This document shows, one piece after another, positions 52,865-61,600 of a stretch of DNA of 64,000 nt (the first letter of the stretch is position 1; each line of letters opens with the position of its first letter). The notes below the pieces were generated by a model. That model was given only the letters and a program-made list of their open reading frames with translations, was not told where the DNA came from and did not search any database. Origin of the DNA: Chryseobacterium sp. MA9 (GTDB lineage Bacteria; Bacteroidota; Bacteroidia; Flavobacteriales; Weeksellaceae); assembly GCF_024399315.1 (NCBI RefSeq), contig NZ_CP075170.1:1798001-1862000 (forward strand), given 5' to 3'. Made by a program: the position numbers and the translations under genes.

Positions 52865-53935
52865 TTATTTAGATCTTTCTGTTAATTCAGGAGTATACAG
52901 TGCCGCCTGGAATTCCGGCTGATAATCATAACGCATTAGTTTACCAAGATCCAATGATTTGATAAACATGGATAAAGGCCCATTGGTAAGATTGAGCTGT
53001 ACGTCTTCCTTCTTTTTGCTGCTTGCTTTCTTAATCGCTCTGACATCAGTATAACCTTGAGTCAGTTGGCCATTTCTATCCTTATTAATAAAGTTTGAAC
53101 GGACAATATCCGGTTGAACATTTCCAATAGCCAGTTTTTTTCCTCCTATTGAAAAATCCATTTTTCCGGACTCATCATAAAAGTCGAACTTCATCATCTC
53201 TCCTTGATCACTATATTTCATTGGAATCAACCATTTCGGCAGGTTATATCCCACTACTCCACGAACTCTCGCCAGTTCTGTGTCTACAGGAAGCTTCAGA
53301 ATGTACCCCCAAAGATTTTTATTCTTAAGCTCCTTCATAAGAGAAAATACTCCCCAATTGGTGGAGTTTGGCTTCGTAGTTACAATAGAGATAGATAACT
53401 CATTATAGGAATCATTATCACAATAATGGTAAGCATATGCTGTGATTGCAACCAGTCCACGTCCAGGTGTAATTGAAATAGGTTTCACAATATCACGAAC
53501 TTCTGCTGGGATGAGCTTTTTCAGCATTTTCATATCAGCAGTATATATTGCCGTTATACTACTGTTACTGTAATAGAAATTAGGAGAGTATGTTGTAAAG
53601 CCGACCTCCTTTTTCTGTTTTTGAATAGTTTTAAACCAGCTCAGATCAATTTCAGGCGCTTCTTTTTCAACTACTGACAAAGGTGGGTTTGAACGGAATC
53701 TGTCATAAAGTCCTCCCTTTAAAACAGGAACCTGGTGCCCCCCTAAATTGATGATTGTCTGGTTGGATTTGAGTGTGTCCATTTTACTATTATTTTTATT
53801 CCATTCAGAAATTGAAACATTTTTGTCCGCAATCTGCGAGTTAAAAGAAATTGTGCCTTTTACATTGATAGCTGCCATACCATTGGAATACATACCCATA
53901 CTGGCAGTTATAACTAACATCTTAAATGTGTTCAT
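52865..53935 (-). CDS. Acetoacetate-decarboxylase-like protein, copy 2 (exported)
   Basis: The start at 53935 gives MNTFKMLVITASMGMYSNGM, a signal peptide ending near AAIN, and 356 residues; the longer frame lacks that signal. The body matches copy 1: KPISITPGRGLVAITAYAYH, YNELSISIVTT, and VRGVVGYNLPKWLIPMKY with the candidate Schiff-base Lys. Copy 1 has a membrane helix at the start, so both act outside the cytoplasm or at the membrane. It leads the unit with epimerase copy 2 and AraC behind element 4. Enzyme activity is not shown. Confidence 0.78.
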   Translation of the reverse strand: MNTFKMLVITASMGMYSNGMAAINVKGTISFNSQIADKNVSISEWNKNNSKMDTLKSNQTIINLGGHQVPVLKGGLYDRFRSNPPLSVVEKEAPEIDLSWFKTIQKQKKEVGFTTYSPNFYYSNSSITAIYTADMKMLKKLIPAEVRDIVKPISITPGRGLVAITAYAYHYCDNDSYNELSISIVTTKPNSTNWGVFSLMKELKNKNLWGYILKLPVDTELARVRGVVGYNLPKWLIPMKYSDQGEMMKFDFYDESGKMDFSIGGKKLAIGNVQPDIVRSNFINKDRNGQLTQGYTDVRAIKKASSKKKEDVQLNLTNGPLSMFIKSLDLGKLMRYDYQPEFQAALYTPELTERSK

Positions 53936-53956
53936 ACTATATTGTTTTAAGTATGA

Positions 53957-54023
53957 CAAAGTTCTAAAGACTGGAAACAAACAGTGTATCCGAATTAAGG
54001 TAAGTTGTAACAGAATCTCTGTT
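53957..54023 (-). promoter_or_regulatory. Promoter with regulon element 4 (decarboxylase 2, epimerase 2 and AraC unit)
   Basis: TTGTAACAGAATCTCTGTT at 54005-54023 is identical to element 3, and the two share 28 bases including the TAAGGTAAG lead. The -7-like box, minus-strand GAACTTTG at 53957-53964, begins 41 bp away. This unit encodes the AraC regulator, so autoregulation is likely. Confidence 0.75.
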
Positions 54024-54392
54024 GAATAAAATTGGATTAGTTAATCTTTAATATAGCTTAATGAAATTCATCAATGAATTTACTAACGAATGTATAATAT
54101 TCGTAACTTTGTAAAGTATATTATTGGTTTGTGAGAGTCAACCTCCTATTTGCCCCTCAATAGTGGTAAATACTTGATAATAAAGCCTTAGAAAGTTTTG
54201 TATCGGGAAGTAAGCTATGTTTTATATTAAACTTCTATCCATCTGTTTTCAATAGAAAGACAGAAAAGATCAAGCTGCTGGAACACGAGCTTACTATTGG
54301 GAATTTTGAAGGTAAGAATTATTTCATGCAACTAACAGCTATAGGGCAAGGATAAAAGAACACCCTGCTTATTATTTTCAGCATGTAATATA
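54024..54392. other. Spacer with a possible gene remnant
   Basis: The spacer between the regulon and the DUF1826 gene encodes no complete protein. A short frame near 54255-54353, RKTEKIKLLEHELTIGNF onward to a stop, looks like a decayed C-terminus, but I cannot name the family. Nothing else is visible. Confidence 0.3.
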
Positions 54393-55091
54393 TCAGCAAA
54401 TCAACAGAAGCCGATATTCACCGTCATTTTCTACAGGAGCCCTATGAACACATGGTAACGCTTTCTGTTCCGGATGATCTACAGCGATTCGCCAAAGATG
54501 ACCTACTCCTAAATTTACTGGTTCTGCGTTGGGTTTAGGCTGATAATGAAGATCAAAGAAATATTCTTTGAGGAAGTCTTCAAATTCTTCTTCCGGGCCA
54601 TCGTGTAATTTTTTGAGCTGTTCCCGGATTTCAGGAATCAAAATTTTCTGTTCCACCTGATCATTGGGAATGATATCACTTGCAGCTCCATGATAGGTGC
54701 ATAAAAAAGTATCTGTTCCGATGGGTGAACGGTCTACATGATACGAATACACATCTGTTGAAATGAAACCGAGTTCTTCATCCCGTTCATAACATTTAAG
54801 CAGATTAAGAACCGGAGAAGCTCCAAAATCTGTCAATAGCTGTAAATCATTTAAGATCATTTTTCTTGCCACATCTCCTTCTTCTGATAATTGTAACGCT
54901 AAAAGATCTTGAGCGGAAACCACCGTTATATCCTCTTTTAACTGAAGCTGAGAAACAATTTCTGTAAAATCTCCAACTAAATTCCGTTGCCAGCAAATTG
55001 CATTCATAGTTCCTTGAAAATTGCTATTTACAAGTTCTGAGAAAGAAGATACCATATGTATTTGTGGGCGGTCAGAAAATATATTGCTCAT
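54393..55091 (-). CDS. DUF1826 domain protein
   Basis: I use the start at 55091 (MSNIFSDRPQIHMVSSFSEL), giving 232 residues; the longer ORF adds an unlikely hydrophobic extension. The late GHLWRIAVDHPEQKALPCVHRAP is the DUF1826 signature, and the middle LKCYERDEELGFISTDVYSYHVDR contains conserved His and Asp residues that could bind a metal. The family is found near metal-homeostasis genes in other bacteria, from memory. No such neighbour is present here. The gene faces away from the AraC gene at 55286 and stands alone. Confidence 0.78.
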   Translation of the reverse strand: MSNIFSDRPQIHMVSSFSELVNSNFQGTMNAICWQRNLVGDFTEIVSQLQLKEDITVVSAQDLLALQLSEEGDVARKMILNDLQLLTDFGASPVLNLLKCYERDEELGFISTDVYSYHVDRSPIGTDTFLCTYHGAASDIIPNDQVEQKILIPEIREQLKKLHDGPEEEFEDFLKEYFFDLHYQPKPNAEPVNLGVGHLWRIAVDHPEQKALPCVHRAPVENDGEYRLLLIC

Positions 55092-55285
55092 GTTTCGAAA
55101 CAAACAGTTTAATTGCTTAATGTCTGCAAAAATACGGAATAGGTTTTTCAAAATCTCCACTGCAAAAAAAATTGAACACACTTTGATATAGGAAGCCTTA
55201 TTTTGATCTTCTTATCTCTTCGTATTATTTTTATTCCTAATTTAGAACAAACTATCTCTCAATGAATTAACACCCAACACCAGCT

Positions 55286-56104
55286 ATGCAAATTTCACCT
55301 TCCGTCAGCTTAGCGCCTTACATAAAGAGTTATACAGTTGTTACCATTGACAATAATCTCAGGGATGAAGTATTTTATCCTAGCGGATATGTAGACCTGA
55401 TCATCAATATTTCTGGTGGTGCTGCAGCGACTATTATTAATGGAAAAAGAAAAGATACTCCAGATATAGAGCTCCTGGGACACCTCACTCTCCCTACCAG
55501 ACTTACAGTTGCACAGGGAACTTCCGTACTGATAGCACGGATTTATCCTTATGCCAGTGCTTTGTTCTTTTCTGATCCTTTGTCGGAATTCACGAATTAC
55601 GCTACTGACATGTATGATGTAGCCAAAAGTGAAAGCAGAGATTTATATGACCGGATCATGCAGGCTGATGGTCTTCATACAAAAATCAGTGTTTTAGAAA
55701 CGTACTTTCTTCGACAGCTGAAAAAGAATGAAACAAGATTAAAGAAAGCTGTAATGGTTCAGGCACTCAGCCAGCAATTTCTCATGAATCATCACACATT
55801 GAATCTTCTTGCTTTGGCACGAGGTTCAGGATTATCGGAAAGATATATTCAAAAGCTTTATCTTACAAATATTGGAATAAGTCCTTCGGCTTTTGCTGCT
55901 GTCATCAGATTTAACAAAAGCCTGCAAATGGTTCTCAACACCCCGGAATCACTTACAGCTATAGCTTATGACTGCGGGTATTATGATCAGGCCCATTTCA
56001 TCAAAGAGTTTAAAAAATTCACAGGCATCACCCCTTCTGCTTCCAGACATTCGCTGATCAAAAATGATATGGAGCTTCAGCAGGCTGTCAATATTGGTTT
56101 CTGA
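55286..56104 (+). CDS. AraC-family transcriptional regulator
   Basis: This 272-residue protein has an N-terminal sensing domain of the DUF6597 type (PSVSLAPYIKSYTVVTIDNN, VFYPSGYVDLIINIS). A C-terminal AraC helix-turn-helix pair follows: LNLLALARGSGLSERYIQKL and LTAIAYDCGYYDQAHFIKEF, with FTGITPSASRHS closing it. The ligand is unknown. It is divergent from the DUF1826 gene and converges with the DUF4440 gene, 2 bp apart stop to stop. It shares no obvious operator with the regulon at 45-54 kb. Confidence 0.88.
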   Translation: MQISPSVSLAPYIKSYTVVTIDNNLRDEVFYPSGYVDLIINISGGAAATIINGKRKDTPDIELLGHLTLPTRLTVAQGTSVLIARIYPYASALFFSDPLSEFTNYATDMYDVAKSESRDLYDRIMQADGLHTKISVLETYFLRQLKKNETRLKKAVMVQALSQQFLMNHHTLNLLALARGSGLSERYIQKLYLTNIGISPSAFAAVIRFNKSLQMVLNTPESLTAIAYDCGYYDQAHFIKEFKKFTGITPSASRHSLIKNDMELQQAVNIGF

Positions 56105-56106
56105 TT

Positions 56107-56550
56107 CTATTTTGCAGGATGGTTGCTGCTGAACATATCACGGTGCATCCTCCAGCCGTCTGTTGTATTCTTCCAGATCACAATTATTTTTCCGTCATCA
56201 AGCTTTTTACCTTCTAAATCTGTCATTTCGTAATAACTTTCTTCAGTGACCGAGGTTTTACCATCTCCATATAGGTTTTGAATGGTAAACTTAACTTGAA
56301 CCTTAGGTCCGTTTTTAAAGAAATTAAGTATCTGTTCTCTTCCGCAAACCGGTTCCGCATTGGGAGGAAACAGACAGGCATCATCTGTATATCTGGTCAA
56401 AATAGATCCGTCATTTTTGTTAGCCAGATCAGCATAGATTGCATTACTGGCTTCAATAGTCTTTCTTACCGTTTTCATAAGATCTTTAGTCTGGGCATTA
56501 CACCAGGAAGTAAGCATTAATGATAGGCTTAGAATAAGTAATTTTTTCAT
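56107..56550 (-). CDS. Secreted DUF4440/SnoaL-like (NTF2-fold) protein
   Basis: This 147-residue protein has a signal peptide, MKKLLILSLSLMLTSWCNAQ, then a small NTF2-like domain: IEASNAIYADLANKNDGSIL, YTDDACLFPPNAEPVCGREQ and WRMHRDMFSSN. The pattern and length match the DUF4440 or ketosteroid-isomerase-like group. Members bind small hydrophobic ligands or act as enzymes. No catalytic residue stands out and no partner gene is nearby. Confidence 0.82.
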   Translation of the reverse strand: MKKLLILSLSLMLTSWCNAQTKDLMKTVRKTIEASNAIYADLANKNDGSILTRYTDDACLFPPNAEPVCGREQILNFFKNGPKVQVKFTIQNLYGDGKTSVTEESYYEMTDLEGKKLDDGKIIVIWKNTTDGWRMHRDMFSSNHPAK

Positions 56551-56645
56551 TTTATTTTTTTATACAAAGCAAATTATTCTGGCAGGCAAAAAATTGTAAA
56601 ATAACGAACAAGTTTATTTTTTCAACCCAAAAGTGTCCTATAAAA

Positions 56646-56677
56646 AAAACAGTGCCTCTTTTGGGGAACACTGTTTT
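56646..56677 (-). terminator. Terminator of the first T9SS protein gene
   Basis: AAAACAGTG pairs perfectly with CACTGTTTT around a loop that itself can pair at CC/GG. The minus-strand U-run is TTTTTTTTA. A similar stem closes the next gene, at 58613. Confidence 0.8.
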
Positions 56678-56711
56678 ATATGTAAGGTTATTAATTTTCA
56701 GTTTTATTTTT

Positions 56712-58577
56712 TTACTTCTTCAATATTTTTTCTGTTACTGTAGAAGATTTGGTTTTAAGTTTAATGTAATATACTCCTGTCTGAAGAGAGGATAATACTA
56801 CCTGTTCCTGCATCAAATTCAAAGTTCCCTGTTTTACCAACTGCCCTGCAGCTCCAAAGATTTCATAAGAAGTCAAAGGCTCTTTACTTCTGATCGTAAG
56901 TACATCCTGAACAGGATTCGGATATAATTGTATTCCTGCCTGAACAGCTGTTTCTTCTACTGACATCTGACTGCATGCCGATTTAGCATATTTTGTAAAA
57001 AATGATTGGGATTTCCCTCCTGCTACATTAACAGCCATTGTATTGACATTATCATTAGAATCTGTAAACAATTGGTCATGAAAAAAACCTCCCACAATAT
57101 AATTACCATCCTTATCTGCTGCTACTGCTGTAAATTCATCTATCACATTAAAATTACTGCGGATCTCCCCGGCTCCCAAAACAGCTCCCGTATCTTTGTT
57201 AAGTCTAACCAATAAAGGATCTGATCTGTCTCCATCAGGCCTGGTCATTGTATAACTTCCCCAGATATCAGACCAGCTTCCTTTGGCAAAAGCCACTTCA
57301 TTTCCATTAATAGCAAGGGTTCCCTTCGTAAAGCGATACCCAAACTGAAGACCGGACATTCCCTCCGGAGTTCTTGCCCACTGTACCAAACCAGCAGCAT
57401 TAAGCTTCATAACAAACGGAACAGCTTCAACATAACTTCTTAAAGGGAAAGTATAACTCCCAAAAGTTGCAGGTACTGTTATCCCATTGAAATAACGTCC
57501 TGAAATATAAATATCCGAAGTAGCCGGATCTTTGATAATGGAATGAATCTCATCATCCGTACTTGTAGAACCATTATTAAGTTCTTTTCTCCATACTTCT
57601 GCTCCGGTAGTACCATCAAAAGCCAATAAATAAGCAGCTTTCGTAAATGGTACATTATTATAGGAAAGATCGAGCAAACTACTAAACCCGGCATCCATTC
57701 TCTTTCCCGCAAGATAATAGCGATTCAAGCTTTCATCATATACCAGATTTACTTTACCTTCTCTTCCTACTGAACTTATTGCATCTCCGGTGATAGGAAG
57801 AAGTACAGGAGCTGCAGGTGTCATATTACCATTATCATAGTTGAATTTAACTGCATAATACTGATAGGTTGAAGTAAACGTTGAAGGCACTGTAATTAAA
57901 CCATTCAAATGGGTTCCCGCTCTGAATCCTACAACAGTATGGATGTTTTTAGAAGAATCCATGTACATCATCTGAACGTCACACATACGGGAAGAATAAT
58001 TAACATCTCCCTGCAAGGGTTTGCTCCACGCCAATGTACCATCAGAAGTATTATATTTTAACAGAAAGGCTGCTTTGTGTGCAGGATCTATCGTTTGGTC
58101 ATAATGGGTATACAACGGTAATGTATGAGTATCATCGAAATGTACAGGAACAGCACTTGGATCTCCTACATATGAATTATTATAAATGGTAGCCATCACA
58201 TATAATCCTCCGTTATTATCCAGTTTAATATGCCATGCATTTTCTCCGTCTCCCGATCCCCCTATTGGTCTGGACCATCTTATATTCCCTTCACAATCGG
58301 CAGAGAACAGAAAAAGATCACTAAGCCCATAGTTGTTTACAGAAGTACCATTCAGGTTTTGTCCCTGCTCACGCATGGTTGCAAGATAGTAGGTATTATT
58401 GTTGTTATCCACTACAATATCCCTTATTGATTCATCAAATACATAATGAAACCCCGGATCAGCAGAGCCTGTTATTCCTCCAGCCTGCTTTCCCCATTGC
58501 CATTGGTAAGTCTGGCTAAAAGATAATGCCGGCAGTATCAGAAGCAGTCCCCACAGTTTGTTTTTTAATTGTATCAT
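56712..58577 (-). CDS. T9SS-secreted protein with propeller-like repeats
   Basis: This 621-residue protein has a signal peptide, NKLWGLLLILPALSFSQTYQ, and ends in a type A sorting domain: IQLYPNPVQDVLTIRSKEP with a final YIKLKTKSSTVTEKILKK. Between them lie repeats such as GTLAWSKPLQGD, GAEVWRKELNNG and GLVQWARTPEGM with DIYISGRYFNG, the SBBP-type beta-propeller pattern. T9SS attaches it to the outer surface or releases it. It shares the transcription direction of the giant neighbour upstream. Function is unknown; adhesion or carbohydrate binding would fit. Confidence 0.85.
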   Translation of the reverse strand: MIQLKNKLWGLLLILPALSFSQTYQWQWGKQAGGITGSADPGFHYVFDESIRDIVVDNNNNTYYLATMREQGQNLNGTSVNNYGLSDLFLFSADCEGNIRWSRPIGGSGDGENAWHIKLDNNGGLYVMATIYNNSYVGDPSAVPVHFDDTHTLPLYTHYDQTIDPAHKAAFLLKYNTSDGTLAWSKPLQGDVNYSSRMCDVQMMYMDSSKNIHTVVGFRAGTHLNGLITVPSTFTSTYQYYAVKFNYDNGNMTPAAPVLLPITGDAISSVGREGKVNLVYDESLNRYYLAGKRMDAGFSSLLDLSYNNVPFTKAAYLLAFDGTTGAEVWRKELNNGSTSTDDEIHSIIKDPATSDIYISGRYFNGITVPATFGSYTFPLRSYVEAVPFVMKLNAAGLVQWARTPEGMSGLQFGYRFTKGTLAINGNEVAFAKGSWSDIWGSYTMTRPDGDRSDPLLVRLNKDTGAVLGAGEIRSNFNVIDEFTAVAADKDGNYIVGGFFHDQLFTDSNDNVNTMAVNVAGGKSQSFFTKYAKSACSQMSVEETAVQAGIQLYPNPVQDVLTIRSKEPLTSYEIFGAAGQLVKQGTLNLMQEQVVLSSLQTGVYYIKLKTKSSTVTEKILKK

Positions 58578-58607
58578 AAAAATTCATTTTGTTATCACAT
58601 ACTATAA

Positions 58608-58640
58608 AAAGACAGTGCTCTCCGAGGAGAACACTGCTTT
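58608..58640 (-). terminator. Terminator of the 1629-residue T9SS adhesin gene
   Basis: On the minus strand CAGTG-T-TCTCC pairs with GGAGA-G-CACTG, separated by two bases, with TTTTTATAG after it. The stem is close to the one at 56646. Confidence 0.8.
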
Positions 58641-58648
58641 ATAAGTTA

Positions 58649-61600
58649 CTAATTTTTAATTAGTTTTCCTTGTAATGATGTGTCTCCCGTTTGTACGATG
58701 ACAATGTAAACACCTTGCAGCCAGCTGGTAACTTCTACGTCTACCTCACCGGAAGCCGTTTTTAGTTCCTTACGGAATTTGACATTGCCCATGGCATCAA
58801 AAACTGTAATCTGTTTTGCCAGTAATTTTTCACTGCCCGTATTATACGAGATTTTCACTTTTTCCTTCGCAGGATTTGGTATCATTTTCAGAGAAGAAGC
58901 TGAAGCTGCAATCACGCTTCTTCCTGCACTTCTCATACCCATCCAGTCCGGATCTACTGCTTTGGTTGTAAACTTACAAGTTTCATTGGAGAATAAAATC
59001 TCATCTGTACCCTGGAAGCTTGAGTTTGGATAGAATGCCAATGGATTAGCGTTCATATCATACACCCCTCCTGCCGGAATAGTAATAATAGACGGAATAT
59101 AACTTCCATATCCATTAAGACTCGAAACAGTAAGACTTATCGGCTGACTTCCCATATTGTGAATGGTACCGGTAACAGCGTAATGATCTCCAACCCACTT
59201 CATTCCTTTGATACTTGCTTCCAGCTTACAGTCTGTTTCAAATCCACATTCTTTACCCGGATAGTAATTCATGGTTCCGGAAGTAAACTGACATCCTAAA
59301 TGATCAATTTGAAGCTGATATGTTCCCGCAGCATTGATATACAACGGATAGATGAAATCATTGTTTCCGCTCTGGATACTGTTTCCAAACAGCTGCCACT
59401 CATGGTGATCGAAAACTCCTTTTGGTCCTAAAATATAATTCTTTCTAAGACATTCATCATAACATCCTGTAGGGAATACCCACATCAGACTCTCAATGCT
59501 TAAAGGCACTTCTGTGTTACCAGCTACTTTACAGCCGCTTGGCGCAGTATAAATAACCTGATAAGCACCACCTTCATTTACAGTAATAGACTGACCTGTC
59601 ATTCCATTACTCCAGTTGTAATCTCCTGCAGATGGTCCTGATGCTGTTAACTTAATTTTATAAGGCTGGCAGCTTACCAAACTGTAGCTTACCGTAACCG
59701 GCGATGGTGGAGGGCTTACCGTAACTGTAAAGTTTTTAGAGCTTGTACATCCTGATGTACCTGGAGTTCTTACTTCCAACGTATAAACATATGTACCTGC
59801 AGGTAGTGATCCAGTATCAAAAATAATCGGATAAGGACCAGGACTCCACGGAGCTGATACCAATCCTCCATTTTTCTTCCATTGATACTCCAATGTTGTA
59901 TCTGTTACAATACCGCTAAGGATTGTAGAAGATCCTTCACAGATATTAGCTTTTCCTGATATATTAACATACGGAGGATTTTTAAGTGTTACAGGTATTG
60001 CTTTAGTACTCATAATACTTGTTCTACATCCATCTGCTGATACCAGTACCGGCCAGTAGCTGCCTGATTGAGTTGGAGTAAAGACTGGAGAGCTTGGTGC
60101 TCCAATCACAGGCTGAGAACCATTCATCCAGATATACTGGCTTGGAGTTCCAAGAGTACTTGTGAATACGATATTAGGAGCACTTCCTATACAAGCAACA
60201 AGAGCCGGAGGTGCCATATTACCATCAAGAATAGCCTCTTTCACACTAATATTAATGACAGCGGAAGTATATTCACATCCATTAGGTGTTTTAATTCTCA
60301 GCTGAATTGTTTTTGTTCCGCTCGTATTGTATGTTATAGTAGCATTCGGTCCTCCGGTTACATAAGATGTGCCGTCAAAGATCCAGGTATATGTATTTCC
60401 AGAAACATATGATATAGGAGAGAACGTAATCGCCTCACGTACACATATCCATGCCGGAACCAGGAAGCTGGTACTAGGAACCGGAGCCAATGTAATAGTC
60501 TGCGTAGTAGTACACGTTGGTTTTCCAGGTGCAGACATTGTCATTGTAAAGGTATAAGTACCAGGCGCCAGATTATTATAAGTAGCCGTCTGCCCTGTTT
60601 GAGTTGGCTGCCCCGGGCTGGTGAATGTGTAAGTAATAGCCGACGGATTGATTTCAAATATGGTAGACGTATTGAAAAGATTTACATTATAACCACCTCC
60701 GCTACACACTGTACTTACATTGAACTTAGGCTCATAATTCTTTCTTACTTCTACTCCCTTACTATACCAGCATGTACCGTATCTTAAACGCACAAAAACA
60801 ATATGTGCACCAGCAAGAGTCGTCTGATAAATCGGGGTAGCTGTTCCCTGTCCGGAAGATAAAGTAAGTACACTATCTGATAACCACTGAATCTCATCAG
60901 GAGTTCCAACGTAAGATAAACCGGTAACAGAAATTGTATTACAACCTGACCACTGCGGAACAAAACTAATCTGAGGGTCTGTTGTACAACCTCCACTGCT
61001 AGGGCATAACTGAGTTACATTAACATTCTGAGAATAAACCACACAGTTATTAATATCCACTGCCTGTACTTTATATGTTCCAAAAGCTCCTGCGCCTGAT
61101 ATGGTATATGAGTTCGTATTAGCACCTGGTATGATTCCATTATTTTTATACCATTGCCATGAAATGATATTCGTAAGCCCTGTAGAGCTGTTAGCCGTAA
61201 GAGTATACGGTGTCATTGTTGTGGGGTCACAAACAGTGATATTATATACCGGAGAAATTGTAATAATAGTCTCTGGATATATTGTAAAGTTCGCGCTTGC
61301 CGTTGGCTTATAATTACATCCGTTAGTTCCTGTATACGTTACAGTAACCACCTGAGAAACATTACTTCCTGAATTATTTGAGATATACCCATTATTTGGG
61401 AAGCTGTAATTTCCTGACGGATTGAAAGCTGTAGTATAAGTTGTTCCGTTAGCAAATGTAAAAGTCACATTTGTAGCTGAAGTAATTGTACCCTGATTCA
61501 CAGTGAAAGAAAGGTTTGAACCTAAACAAACTCCGCCCACACTTGTAAAGTTTACCACCGGAAGCGTTATTAAAGATACCGGTATGCTGATAATTTTCGT

